Source of the DNA: Paenibacillus woosongensis
GTDB lineage: Bacteria > Bacillota > Bacilli > Paenibacillales > Paenibacillaceae
DNA: 64,000 nucleotides
NCBI RefSeq assembly: GCF_009725165.1
Contig: NZ_WNZW01000018.1
Location: 1 to 64,000, forward strand
Direction of reading: 5' to 3'
This document shows positions 32,945-43,300 of the stretch, piece after piece. The first letter of the stretch is position 1; the number at the start of each line of letters is the position of its first letter. The position numbers and the translations under genes are program-made. The notes beneath the pieces were generated by a model, which was not told the DNA's origin, ran no database searches, and was given only the letters and a program-made list of their open reading frames with translations.

Positions 32945-35023
32945 TTATTCTTCGCCTTTATACTTCGATACGATTTCTTCGGAGATATTCTTAGGAACTT
33001 CTTCGTAGTGGGAAAGCTCCATCGAGAATACACCGCGTCCTTGCGTACCGGAACGAAGTGTTGTTGAATATCCGAACATTTCGGAAAGAGGCACTTTGGC
33101 ACGAATGATTTGCGCGCTACCGCGGGAATCCATACCTTCGATACGTCCGCGACGGGAGTTCAGCATACCCATAACGTCACCCATGTACTCTTCCGGAACC
33201 GTAACTTCAACTTTCATGATTGGCTCAAGAAGAACAGCTTGACATTTGTCTTTAGCTGCTTTCAAAGCCATGGAACCAGCGATCTTAAACGCCATTTCAC
33301 TGGAGTCAACATCGTGGTAAGAACCGTCGACGATTGTAGCTTTAACGTCTACAAGCGGGAAGCCTGCAAGAACACCATTCTTCATAGCTTCTTCGATACC
33401 TTGTTGTGCAGGAGCAATATACTCCCGAGGTACCGCACCACCGACGATTTTGCTGTCGAACTGGTTACCAGAACCAGCTTCCAGCGGTTCGAATTCAACC
33501 CAAACGTGACCGTATTGTCCACGACCACCGGATTGACGTACGAACTTACCTTCAACGCGCGCAGGTGCTTTGAATGTCTCACGGTATGCAACCTGTGGTT
33601 TACCCACGTTGGTCTCAACCTTGAATTCGCGGCGCATACGCTCGATGATGATATCAAGGTGAAGCTCACCCATACCAGCAAGGATCGTTTGACCCGTTTC
33701 TTCGTCTGTATGAGCACGTAGCGTAGGATCTTCCTCGGTCAATTTGCCGAGGGCAACGCCCATCTTGTCTTGGTCAGCTTTCGTTTTAGGTTCAACTGCG
33801 ATTTCGATAACCGGATCAGGGAAGTTCATGGACTCCAGGATAACCGGATTCTTCTCATCACACAGTGTATCACCTGTGCCTGTATCTTTCAAACCAACCG
33901 CAGAAGCGATATCACCTGCGTAAACTTCAGTGATCTCTTGACGGCTGTTTGCGTGCATTTGCAGGATACGGCCGATCCGCTCACGTTTGCCTTTCGTTGC
34001 ATTCAGCACGTAAGATCCCGATTGAAGAACACCGGAGTATACGCGGAAGAACGTCAGCTTACCAACGTAAGGGTCTGTCATGATTTTGAACGCCAATGCC
34101 GCGAACGGCTCTTCATCCGAAGAATGACGCTCTACTTCCGAACCGTCTTCCAGATGACCTTTAATGCTCGGAATATCAATTGGAGCAGGCAGGTAATCTA
34201 CAACGGCATCCAGCATCAGCTGAACCCCTTTGTTACGGTAGGAAGATCCGCAAATAACTGGGAAGATTTTAACTTCAACAACACCCTTGCGAAGTGCTGC
34301 CTTGATTTCATCGACACTGATTTCCTCGCCTTCGAGGTATTTCATTGTCAACTCCTCGTCCAGTTCCGCAACCTTCTCAACTAGTTCAGCACGAAGTTCC
34401 TCTACTTGAGCTTTGTACTCCTCAGGAATTTCGGTCTCTTCGATGTTTTGGCCCATGTTGTCTTTGTACATGTACGCTTTCTCAGCAACAATGTCGATGA
34501 TACCGACAAAGTTGTCCTCTGCACCGATTGGCAGTTGGATTGCAACTGCGTTCGCTTGCAGACGCTCGCGCATATCTTTAACAACGTTAAGGAAGTCCGC
34601 ACCGATGATATCCATTTTGTTGACATAAGCAATACGAGGAACGCTATATTTGTCAGCCTGTCTCCATACGGTTTCCGACTGCGGCTCTACGCCTTCCTTG
34701 GCACTGAACACACCAACTGCCCCGTCCAATACACGAAGAGAACGTTCGACTTCAACAGTGAAGTCGACGTGTCCCGGGGTATCAATGATATTGACGCGGT
34801 GACCTTTCCAAGAAGCGGTCGTAGCAGCGGAAGTAATCGTAATCCCGCGCTCCTGCTCTTGCTCCATCCAGTCCATCGTTGCGGAACCCTCGTGGGTTTC
34901 GCCGATTTTATGCGTGCGGCCTGTGTAGAACAAGATACGCTCCGTGGTCGTCGTCTTACCGGCGTCAATATGCGCCATGATCCCGATATTACGTGTATTC
35001 TTCAAGGAGAACTCTCTTGCCAT
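32945..35023 (-). CDS. fusA: Elongation factor G
   Basis: Translocase GTPase. The 692-residue product has G1 AHIDAGKTTTTERIL, G3 DTPGHVDFT, G4 NKMD and domain IV RQSGGRGQYGHVWVEFEPLE. It lies between rpsG and tuf. GGGAG lies upstream of the ATG. Confidence 0.99.
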   Translation of the reverse strand: MAREFSLKNTRNIGIMAHIDAGKTTTTERILFYTGRTHKIGETHEGSATMDWMEQEQERGITITSAATTASWKGHRVNIIDTPGHVDFTVEVERSLRVLDGAVGVFSAKEGVEPQSETVWRQADKYSVPRIAYVNKMDIIGADFLNVVKDMRERLQANAVAIQLPIGAEDNFVGIIDIVAEKAYMYKDNMGQNIEETEIPEEYKAQVEELRAELVEKVAELDEELTMKYLEGEEISVDEIKAALRKGVVEVKIFPVICGSSYRNKGVQLMLDAVVDYLPAPIDIPSIKGHLEDGSEVERHSSDEEPFAALAFKIMTDPYVGKLTFFRVYSGVLQSGSYVLNATKGKRERIGRILQMHANSRQEITEVYAGDIASAVGLKDTGTGDTLCDEKNPVILESMNFPDPVIEIAVEPKTKADQDKMGVALGKLTEEDPTLRAHTDEETGQTILAGMGELHLDIIIERMRREFKVETNVGKPQVAYRETFKAPARVEGKFVRQSGGRGQYGHVWVEFEPLEAGSGNQFDSKIVGGAVPREYIAPAQQGIEEAMKNGVLAGFPLVDVKATIVDGSYHDVDSSEMAFKIAGSMALKAAKDKCQAVLLEPIMKVEVTVPEEYMGDVMGMLNSRRGRIEGMDSRGSAQIIRAKVPLSEMFGYSTTLRSGTQGRGVFSMELSHYEEVPKNISEEIVSKYKGEE

Positions 35024-35073
35024 GAAATTTTCTCCCTTCGAATTATAGATTTATGTTGTGAATCAACCGAATC

Positions 35074-35544
35074 CTACCAGCGGTAGTGTGCGAACGCTTT
35101 GTTCGCTTCGGCCATTTTGTGCGTGTCTTCACGTTTCTTAACGGAAGCACCAGTGTTGTTGGATGCGTCGATAATCTCGGCAGCCAAACGCTCTTCCATA
35201 GTCTTCTCTCCGCGGTTGCGGGAGTAGTTTACGAGCCAACGTAGTCCCAGAGCTGTACGTCTCTCTGGTTTTACTTCGATAGGTACTTGGTAGTTGGAGC
35301 CGCCCACACGACGAGCTTTAACTTCGAGTACCGGCATGATGTTCTTAAGCGCTGCTTCAAATACTTCCATCGGGTCATTCCCTGTACGCTCTTGAATAAG
35401 TTTAAAAGCGTTATAAAGGATGCTTTGAGCAACACCACGTTTACCGTCGAGCATAATGCGGTTGATCAAGCGAGTAACAAGTTTGCTGTTATACACCGGA
35501 TCCGGCAATACGTCTCTTTTGGCAACTGGACCTTTGCGTGGCAT
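35074..35544 (-). CDS. rpsG: 30S ribosomal protein S7
   Basis: Nucleates assembly of the 30S head and binds E-site tRNA. The 156-residue product has MPRKGPVAKRDVLPDPVYNS and RRVGGSNYQVPIEVKPERR. AAGGGGG lies upstream. Confidence 0.98.
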   Translation of the reverse strand: MPRKGPVAKRDVLPDPVYNSKLVTRLINRIMLDGKRGVAQSILYNAFKLIQERTGNDPMEVFEAALKNIMPVLEVKARRVGGSNYQVPIEVKPERRTALGLRWLVNYSRNRGEKTMEERLAAEIIDASNNTGASVKKREDTHKMAEANKAFAHYRW

Positions 35545-35596
35545 AGTTATCCCCCTTTCAGTGTTAGTTCAAACGTATAGCTATGACTCTAGCTAA

Positions 35597-36016
35597 TTAT
35601 TTTTTTGCTTTTGGACGTTTTGCGCCGTATTTGGAACGAGCTTGCATACGGTTGTTCACTCCAGCCGTATCCAGCGCTCCGCGAACGATATGATAACGTA
35701 CCCCTGGAAGGTCTTTGACCCGGCCACCGCGAATCAGCACGACACTGTGCTCTTGCAGGTTGTGTCCGATACCTGGGATATAAGCAGTCACCTCAACACG
35801 GTTCGTCAAGCGAACACGCGCGTATTTACGAAGTGCGGAGTTCGGTTTCTTAGGAGTCATTGTCCCTACCCGAGTGCACACACCACGTTTTTGAGGAGAA
35901 TTCAATTCGGTAGCTTCGCGTTTGAGAGCGTTAAACCCTCTGTGCAATGCTGGTGATTTGGATTTGTAAATCTTGTCTTGACGACCTTTACGTACCAATT
36001 GGTTGATTGTTGGCAT
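35597..36016 (-). CDS. rpsL: 30S ribosomal protein S12
   Basis: Decoding-centre protein. The 139-residue product has MPTINQLVRKGR, TPKKPNSALRKYARVRLTN and RGGRVKDLPGVRYHIVRG. The two lysines that change in streptomycin resistance (in KKPNS and RVKDLP) are wild type. GGAAGGGGG lies upstream. Confidence 0.98.
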   Translation of the reverse strand: MPTINQLVRKGRQDKIYKSKSPALHRGFNALKREATELNSPQKRGVCTRVGTMTPKKPNSALRKYARVRLTNRVEVTAYIPGIGHNLQEHSVVLIRGGRVKDLPGVRYHIVRGALDTAGVNNRMQARSKYGAKRPKAKK

Positions 36017-36111
36017 GTTGTTGCCACCCCCTTCCTCAGTAATAAATGTTTCTTTACAAACCTTTTGTTAAGCCCACAGACCCAGGCGGTTCATAAAAGA
36101 ACAAAGGAAAA

Positions 36112-36148
36112 GTTTTTGCCGAAAGGTTTGCCCTAAATCAGCAAAAAC
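36112..36148 (-). promoter_or_regulatory. Inverted repeat in the rplGB-rpsL spacer
   Basis: GTTTTTGC (36112-36119) and GCAAAAAC (36141-36148) form an 8-bp stem with a 21-base loop just after the L7Ae-like gene. No T tract follows, so it is not a plain terminator. Confidence 0.35.
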
Positions 36149-36160
36149 GATTTTCTCAAG

Positions 36161-36415
36161 CTATCTCTTTACAATCGCAGCCATCGCTGCCCCTACTTCA
36201 ATCCCGCAAGCAATGCCGAGATTGTGCATCGTATCCACATAAGTCAATTTGACACCATGTTGGTTACACAGAGCGATAATCTTCGATGTAAGGCGCGGAT
36301 CTGCATCTTCAGCCACATATACTTCTTCGGCACGACCGAGCTCTACTGCCCGCATCGTTTGTTTCGTGCCGATTTTGACATGAGCGTCCTGTAGCCCTCT
36401 ATCGTTAGACATCAT
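36161..36415 (-). CDS. rplGB: L7Ae/L30e-family ribosomal protein (YbxF-like)
   Basis: The 84-residue protein has the L7Ae fold signature (IGTKQTMRAVELGRAEEVYVAEDADPR in part, and LTYVDTMHNLGIACGIEVGAA). B. subtilis YbxF, encoded at the same place between rpoC and rpsL, binds kink-turn RNA and associates with ribosomes. Two adjacent ATG codons follow GGAGG by 5 and 8 bases; either could start. It is the first gene of the str transcript. Confidence 0.92.
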   Translation of the reverse strand: MMSNDRGLQDAHVKIGTKQTMRAVELGRAEEVYVAEDADPRLTSKIIALCNQHGVKLTYVDTMHNLGIACGIEVGAAMAAIVKR

Positions 36416-36461
36416 CTAGTCCTCCAATTTACAGGGATTCACCGTACTCACGCACTTTGAT

Positions 36462-36491
36462 ATATTAGCATTTTGCTATAGGCGATGTCAA
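36462..36491 (-). promoter_or_regulatory. Promoter of the str operon
   Basis: -35 TTGACA (36486-36491), an 18-base spacer and an extended -10 TGCTAATAT (TAATAT at 36462-36467) lie about 47 bases before the L7Ae-like gene. Confidence 0.8.
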
Positions 36492-36551
36492 GCAATTTAT
36501 TTACAAGAAAATAACCGCCTTATAGCTATCCTCGAACCTTAAACAAAGTAA

Positions 36552-36590
36552 CGGTGCAGCCGAGTACATGTTCCACTTTCGGCTGCACCG
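36552..36590 (-). terminator. Hairpin after rpoC
   Basis: A perfect 12-bp stem (CGGTGCAGCCGA and TCGGCTGCACCG) begins 13 bases past the rpoC stop. On the minus strand it is followed by TTACTTTGTTT, a weak T tract, so termination may be partial. Confidence 0.7.
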
Positions 36591-36603
36591 CTTTTCAGGT
36601 TGT

Positions 36604-39600
36604 TTATTCGACCGTTACCGGCTCCTGACCTTCTTCAGCCTCGGTATTCTCCGGCTCTTCGAACTGTACGCTGCGGTAGCGGTTCATGCCCGTACCGGCA
36701 GGGATCAGCTTACCGATAATGACGTTCTCTTTCAGGCCAAGCAATTTATCTACTTTGCCTTTGATCGCGGCATCGGTAAGTACCCGGGTCGTCTCCTGGA
36801 AGGAAGCGGCCGATAGGAAAGAATCCGTCTCAAGCGACGCCTTCGTGATACCAAGGAGAACAGGCTTCGCAACCGCCGGCTCCTGGCCGGACAGAATCGC
36901 TTCCTTGTTCGCCATCTCATATTCATAGAGATCAACGAACGCTCCCGGCAGAAGAGGCGTATCCCCAGCATCAACGATGCGGATCTTGCGCAGCATTTGC
37001 TTGATCATAACCTCGATGTGCTTATCGTTGATTTCAACGCCCTGGTTACGGTATACGCGCTGAACTTCCTGAAGAATATAGTTCTGAACACCGCGAATCC
37101 CTTTGATGCGCAGAATTTCTTTCGGGTCAATGGAGCCGTCTGTCAGCTCGTCGCCCGCTTCGATTTCCTGTCCTTCGCTGACACGCAGGCGGGATCCGTA
37201 GGTGACGGAATAGACCTTCGTTTCCGCTTCGCCTTGAACCTCGATTTCCCGGCGGTCTTTGGCTTCGCGGATTTCTTTGATTACGCCGTCGATTTCACTG
37301 ATCGTGGCTTGCCCTTTCGGGTTACGCGCCTCGAACAGCTCCTGAATACGCGGCAAACCTTGGGTAATGTCATCACCCGCAACGCCCCCGGTATGGAACG
37401 TACGCATTGTGAGCTGGGTTCCCGGTTCACCGATGGATTGTGCGGCGATGATACCCACCGCTTCACCGATCTCCACATGTTTGCCTGTCGCCAAGTTTCG
37501 CCCGTAGCACTTCTTACATACGCCATGGCGAGCGCGGCAGCTCAGCACGGAGCGGATTTGCAGCTTCGTAACGCCTGCGTCCACAACTTCATGCGCTTTG
37601 TCAGAATCGATCAGTTCATTGCGATGAACGATGATTTCCCCTGTCTTGGGATGCTTGATCGTCTCGAAGGAATAGCGTCCTTCAATACGGTCGTACAGAT
37701 CCTCGATGACCTCTTTACCATCCTGGATGACGCCGACGGTAAAGCCTTTATCCGTACCGCAGTCTTCCTCGCGGACGATAACGTCCTGTGCAACGTCAAC
37801 GAGACGGCGGGTCAGGTAACCCGAGTCAGCGGTCCGCAGCGCGGTATCCGCCAGACCTTTACGCGCACCGTGCGTCGACAGGAAGTACTCGAGAACCGTG
37901 AGGCCTTCGCGGAAGTTCGACTTGATTGGGAGCTCGATGATCCGACCGGACGGGTTGGCCATCAGACCCCGCATACCGCCAAGCTGCGTAATCTGCGATT
38001 TGTTACCCCGCGCCTTGGAATCGACCATGAGCATGATGGAGTTGAAGCGATCCATCGATTTCATGAGCACGTCGGTAATTTGGTCTTTCGATTTGGACCA
38101 GATGTCGATAACCCGGTCGTAACGCTCTTCGTTCGTAATCAGACCACGGCGGTACTGATTCGTAACAACGCGAACCTTCTCATCCGACTCTCGCAGGATC
38201 TCTTGCTTCGCATCCGGAACGACAACGTCGGAGACAGCAATACTAACGCCTGCACGAGTAGAGTAGGTGAAGCCGGTTTGCTTGATTTTATCGAGAATAA
38301 CCGACGTTTCCGTCGTATGGTATATTTCGAAGCAGCGGCCGATAATTTCTCCAAGGTACTCTTTCCCGATTCCCCCGGTTTGCGGCACGGCCATAATGCG
38401 TTCAAATACGTTGGCGCCTTTGTCATAAATAAAGTAATGATCCGGCGTTCCTTGGAACAGGTTGCTGCGCGAAGGCTCATTAATGTACGGGAAGCTGGCT
38501 GGGAAAATTTCATTGAAAATAATCCGGCCAACCGTCGTCACAAGCAGCGCATTTTGCTGAGCTTCGGTAAATCCTGTTTTGCCAAGCGCTTTAGCCGGGA
38601 TGGCTACACGCGCATGCAGAGATACCGTTCCCCGCTGATAAGCGGAAACTGCTTCGTGAGTGGACCCGAGAATCATTCCTGATCCCTTAGCTTCCTTATT
38701 GTCCATCGTCAGATAGAAGGAGCCGAGAACCATATCCTGTGAAGGAGTAACAACCGGTTTACCGTCTTTCGGGTTCAGGATGTTGCCGGAAGCAAGCATC
38801 AGAATCCGGGCTTCCGCCTGCGCTTCTGCGCTGAGCGGTACGTGCACAGCCATTTGGTCACCGTCAAAGTCCGCGTTATATGCAGTACATACGAGCGGGT
38901 GCAGACGGATCGCTCGGCCTTCGACCAGAATCGGCTCGAACGCCTGAATTCCCAAGCGGTGAAGCGTAGGAGCACGGTTAAGCAGAACCGGATGCTCTTT
39001 AATGACTTCTTCTAGCACATCCCATACCTCTGGGCTGACGCGTTCAACTTTACGTTTCGCGCTCTTGATGTTGTGAGCCAGGCCTTTATTGACCAGTTCC
39101 TTCATCACGAACGGCTTGAACAGTTCCAGCGCCATTTCCTTCGGCAGACCGCATTGGTACATCTTCAAGTAAGGACCTACGACGATAACGGAACGACCAG
39201 AGTAGTCAACCCGTTTTCCGAGCAGGTTCTGACGGAAGCGTCCTTGCTTCCCTTTCAGCATGTGGCTGAGGGATTTGAGCGGACGGTTACCTGGGCCCGT
39301 TACCGGACGGCCGCGGCGGCCGTTATCGATCAAGGCGTCAACCGCTTCCTGCAGCATGCGCTTCTCATTCTGCACGATAATATCCGGCGCACCGAGATCG
39401 AGCAGACGTTTCAAACGGTTGTTGCGGTTAATCACGCGGCGATACAAATCATTCAGGTCAGACGTCGCAAAACGGCCGCCATCCAGCTGGACCATCGGAC
39501 GAAGCTCAGGCGGAATAACTGGAAGCACGTCGAGAATCATCCATTCCGGTTCGTTGCCGGAATTCCGGAAGGCTTCGATGACTTCCAGGCGTTTGATCGC

Positions 39601-40215
39601 ACGGTTGCGGCGTTGGCCTTGAGCCGTGCGGAGCTCTTCTTTCAAAAATTCAAGCTCTTTGTCGATATCGAGATCCTGGAGCAGCTTCTTAACCGCTTCA
39701 GCGCCCATGCCGGCTTGGAAGCCATAGCCGTATTTTTCACGGTAGCTGCGGTATTCCTTCTCGGACAGGAGCTGTTTTTTCTCCAGCGGCGTCTCGCCTG
39801 GATCGGTAACAACATAAGATGCAAAGTAAATAATCTCTTCCAATGAACGAGGCGACATATCGAGCGCCAGGCCCATCCGGCTTGGAATCCCTTTGAAGTA
39901 CCAAATATGGGATACCGGGGCGGCGAGTTCAATGTGACCCATGCGTTCACGGCGAACTTTAGCTCTAGTTACTTCGACGCCGCAGCGATCGCAGACGACG
40001 CCTTTATAACGGACACGCTTATACTTACCGCAATGACATTCCCAGTCTTTGGTCGGGCCAAAGATTTTCTCGCAGAACAGCCCTTCCTTTTCCGGTTTTA
40101 GCGTACGGTAGTTGATCGTTTCCGGTTTCTTCACTTCTCCGCGGGACCAAGAACGAATTTTGTCTGGGGAAGCAAGCCCAATTTTCATAAACTCGAAGTT
40201 GTTGACGTCCAACAA
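36604..40215 (-). CDS. rpoC: RNA polymerase beta' subunit
   Basis: The 1203-residue catalytic subunit. The N-terminal zinc-binding domain has the CHCGKYKRVRYKGVVCDRCG Cys set, the active-site Mg ligands are in NADFDGDQMAVH, and the second Cys cluster is in CRARHGVCKKCYGRNL. The start is a TTG at 40213-40215, 8 bases after AAGGAGG, so translation begins M-LDVNNFEFMKIGLASPDK as in other Bacilli. The frame is open further upstream but only across the ribosome binding site. Confidence 0.98.
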   Translation of the reverse strand: MLDVNNFEFMKIGLASPDKIRSWSRGEVKKPETINYRTLKPEKEGLFCEKIFGPTKDWECHCGKYKRVRYKGVVCDRCGVEVTRAKVRRERMGHIELAAPVSHIWYFKGIPSRMGLALDMSPRSLEEIIYFASYVVTDPGETPLEKKQLLSEKEYRSYREKYGYGFQAGMGAEAVKKLLQDLDIDKELEFLKEELRTAQGQRRNRAIKRLEVIEAFRNSGNEPEWMILDVLPVIPPELRPMVQLDGGRFATSDLNDLYRRVINRNNRLKRLLDLGAPDIIVQNEKRMLQEAVDALIDNGRRGRPVTGPGNRPLKSLSHMLKGKQGRFRQNLLGKRVDYSGRSVIVVGPYLKMYQCGLPKEMALELFKPFVMKELVNKGLAHNIKSAKRKVERVSPEVWDVLEEVIKEHPVLLNRAPTLHRLGIQAFEPILVEGRAIRLHPLVCTAYNADFDGDQMAVHVPLSAEAQAEARILMLASGNILNPKDGKPVVTPSQDMVLGSFYLTMDNKEAKGSGMILGSTHEAVSAYQRGTVSLHARVAIPAKALGKTGFTEAQQNALLVTTVGRIIFNEIFPASFPYINEPSRSNLFQGTPDHYFIYDKGANVFERIMAVPQTGGIGKEYLGEIIGRCFEIYHTTETSVILDKIKQTGFTYSTRAGVSIAVSDVVVPDAKQEILRESDEKVRVVTNQYRRGLITNEERYDRVIDIWSKSKDQITDVLMKSMDRFNSIMLMVDSKARGNKSQITQLGGMRGLMANPSGRIIELPIKSNFREGLTVLEYFLSTHGARKGLADTALRTADSGYLTRRLVDVAQDVIVREEDCGTDKGFTVGVIQDGKEVIEDLYDRIEGRYSFETIKHPKTGEIIVHRNELIDSDKAHEVVDAGVTKLQIRSVLSCRARHGVCKKCYGRNLATGKHVEIGEAVGIIAAQSIGEPGTQLTMRTFHTGGVAGDDITQGLPRIQELFEARNPKGQATISEIDGVIKEIREAKDRREIEVQGEAETKVYSVTYGSRLRVSEGQEIEAGDELTDGSIDPKEILRIKGIRGVQNYILQEVQRVYRNQGVEINDKHIEVMIKQMLRKIRIVDAGDTPLLPGAFVDLYEYEMANKEAILSGQEPAVAKPVLLGITKASLETDSFLSAASFQETTRVLTDAAIKGKVDKLLGLKENVIIGKLIPAGTGMNRYRSVQFEEPENTEAEEGQEPVTVE

Positions 40216-40312
40216 GGAGCATCCCTCCTTAACCAAGTCCTGATTTTAGCATTATACACAGATCAAAATACACTGAATACGTCCGTCTATTCGATCCATC
40301 TGTCTAGGGAAA

Positions 40313-40398
40313 TATCGGCCTCCCAAAGGTAGGCCGATAATCCAGGCAGGCAGCTTCCGCTGCGGTTATCATTATCACATGGCGGCAATCGCCACGTG
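40313..40398 (-). promoter_or_regulatory. Two hairpins in the rpoB-rpoC spacer
   Basis: TATCGGCCT/AGGCCGATA (9 bp, 40313-40339) and CACATGGCG/CGCCACGTG (9 bp with one G-U in the RNA, 40376-40398) lie between rpoB and rpoC. The second starts directly at the rpoB stop. Neither has a T tract, suggesting RNA processing or protection rather than termination. Confidence 0.45.
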
Positions 40399-43300
40399 TT
40401 ATTCTACGCCGACTTCCGCGCCTTCCAGGTTCAGGCTCAGTTTATCTCCGGTCGCGTCGTCTTCGTCGTCGATTTCCTTCATCTCGATCTCTTCTTCGTT
40501 CTCAGTCAGGATCTTGACGTCCATACCCAAGCTTTGAAGCTCTTTAATCAAGACTTTGAACGACTCAGGCACGCCCGGCTCTGGCACATTCTCGCCTTTA
40601 ACGATCGATTCGTAGGTTTTCACCCGACCGACCACGTCATCGGACTTGACGGTAAGGATTTCCTGGAGCGTGTATGCTGCGCCATAGGCCTCGAGCGCCC
40701 ACACTTCCATCTCCCCGAACCGCTGTCCGCCGAACTGGGCTTTACCGCCGAGCGGCTGCTGTGTAACCAGCGAGTAAGGACCCGTGGAGCGAGCATGGAT
40801 TTTATCGTCAACCATGTGCGCCAGCTTAATCATGTGCATGACGCCAACGGTAACTTCACGTTCAAATCTTTCACCGGTTCTTCCGTCATACAGCACGGTT
40901 TTACCGTTGCGCTGCATACCGGCTTCTTCCATCGTATCGAACACATCATACTCGTTCGCACCGTCGAAGACCGGTGTGGCCACGTGAATTCCGAGTTGGA
41001 GCGCAGCCATCCCAAGGTGAATCTCCAGCACCTGTCCGATGTTCATCCGTGAAGGAACCCCCAGCGGGTTGAGCACGACTTGAACCGGTGTGCCATCTGG
41101 CATAAACGGCATATCTTCCTCAGGCAGAATACGGGCTACGACACCTTTGTTACCGTGGCGTCCGGCCATTTTATCCCCCTCGGAAATTTTACGCTTCTGA
41201 GCAATGTAGACGCGAACGAGCTGATTAACGCCCGGCGGCAACTCATCGCCATTCTCACGCGTAAACACCTTAACGTCAACAACGATTCCGTCCGTTCCGT
41301 GAGGAACACGCAGGGAGGTATCGCGAACTTCGCGTGCCTTCTCGCCAAAGATGGCATGCAGCAAGCGTTCTTCTGCTGTCAGCTCCGTAACACCCTTCGG
41401 CGTCACTTTACCAACGAGAATGTCGCCAGCGCTGATTTCCGCACCTACGCGGATAATACCGCGCTCATCCAGGTTGCGAAGCGCCTCTTCCCCTACGTTC
41501 GGAATATCGCGGGTAATTTCCTCAGGTCCCAGCTTCGTATCGCGGGCTTCGGACTCATATTCTTCAATGTGAATGGAAGTGTACACATCTTCCTTCACCA
41601 GCTTCTCGCTAAGCAGAATCGCATCCTCGTAGTTGTAGCCTTCCCAAGTCATGAAGGCAACGACAACGTTGCGGCCCAATGCCAATTCTCCCATTTCCGT
41701 GGACGGTCCGTCAGCCAGAATATCACCTTTCTTGACGACGTCTCCACGCTTAACGATCGGACGCTGGTTAATGCAAGTTCCTTGGTTCGAACGCATAAAT
41801 TTGTGTAATTTATATTTAACAAGGTCACCGCGTACTTCCTTGCCATCCACAACCTCGACGCGGCGCAGCCAAATTTCGTTCGCTGCGGAACGCTCGATAA
41901 TTCCATCGTATTTGGACACAATACATACACCGGAATCTTTGGCGGCTTTATGCTCCATACCTGTACCTACGAGAGGTGCTTTAGGAACCAGAAGCGGCAC
42001 AGCTTGCCGCTGCATGTTCGATCCCATCAGCGCACGGTTGGAGTCATCGTTCTCCAGGAACGGAATTAATGCGGTAGCTACGGATACAACCTGCTTCGGC
42101 GATACGTCCATATAGTCGACGCGATCACTCGGCATCGTCAGAATGTTATCCGATTGCTTGTTGTAACGGACAATGACGTTCTCATCCTGGAACGTATTAT
42201 CCTCATTGAGGATCGCGTTCGCTTGGGCGATAACGTAGTTGTCTTCCTCGTCAGCCGTCAAATAAGCGATTTGATCCGTGACTTTGCCAGTCTTCGGATC
42301 AACCCAACGATACGGCGCCTCGATAAAGCCGTACTCGTTAATCCGAGCGAATGTCGAGAGAGAGTTGATCAGACCGATGTTCGGTCCCTCCGGCGTCTCA
42401 ATCGGACACATCCGGCCATAGTGACTGTGGTGAACGTCCCGAACCTCAAAGCCCGCACGCTCACGAGTCAGACCGCCAGGCCCGAGCGCAGACAGACGGC
42501 GTTTATGCGTCAGCTCGGCAAGCGGGTTCGTCTGGTCCATGAACTGGGACAGCTGGGAGCTTCCGAAGAACTCCTTAATGGACGCGATAACCGGACGGAT
42601 ATTGATCAGCGCCTGTGGCGTAATCACGTTCGCATCCTGAATCGACATTCTCTCGCGCACAACGCGTTCCATCCGGGACAAACCGATGCGGAACTGGTTC
42701 TGCAGCAGCTCGCCAACAGAACGCAGGCGGCGGTTGCCGAGGTGGTCGATATCATCCGTGTCGCCGATACCGTGCAGCAAATTCAGGAAGTAACTGATCG
42801 ACGAAATGATGTCGGCCGGCGTAATGTGCTTGACCGATTTGTCGATATTGCGGTTCGCGATAACTTTAACGACCTTGCCATCCTCAATCGGCGAGAAAAT
42901 ATCGACCGTTTGCAGAGGCACGTCGACGGAATCGAGAACGCCGTTAGCTACATGGTAGTTCTTGAAGCCAACGCCCTCTTCCAGATAAGGAAGGATCTCG
43001 TCCAATAGACGGCGGTCAACGATTTGACCCGCTTCCGCGATAATTTCTCCGGTATTCGTATCAATCAAGCTCTCAGCGAGACGCTGATTGAACAGCCGGT
43101 TCTTGATATGAAGCTTCTTATTGATTTTGTAACGGCCAACATTGGCCAGGTCATAGCGTTTTGGATCAAAGAAGCGGGCCACGAGCAAGCTCTTCGCATT
43201 ATCAAGCGTCGGCGGCTCGCCCGGACGGAGGCGTTCATAAATTTCGATCAGCGCCTTCTCCGTGGAGTCCGTGTTATCTTTGTCCAGCGTGTTGCGGATA

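Noticed and set aside
31664..33067. 467-codon open frame antisense to tuf and the end of fusA
   Set aside because: Overlaps EF-Tu fully, composition is Cys/Phe/Asn-rich as expected for reversed sequence, and no start signal is seen.
36997..38682. 561-codon open frame antisense to rpoC
   Set aside because: Mirrors rpoC codons, lacks a ribosome binding site and resembles no family; a by-product of codon bias in a highly conserved gene.
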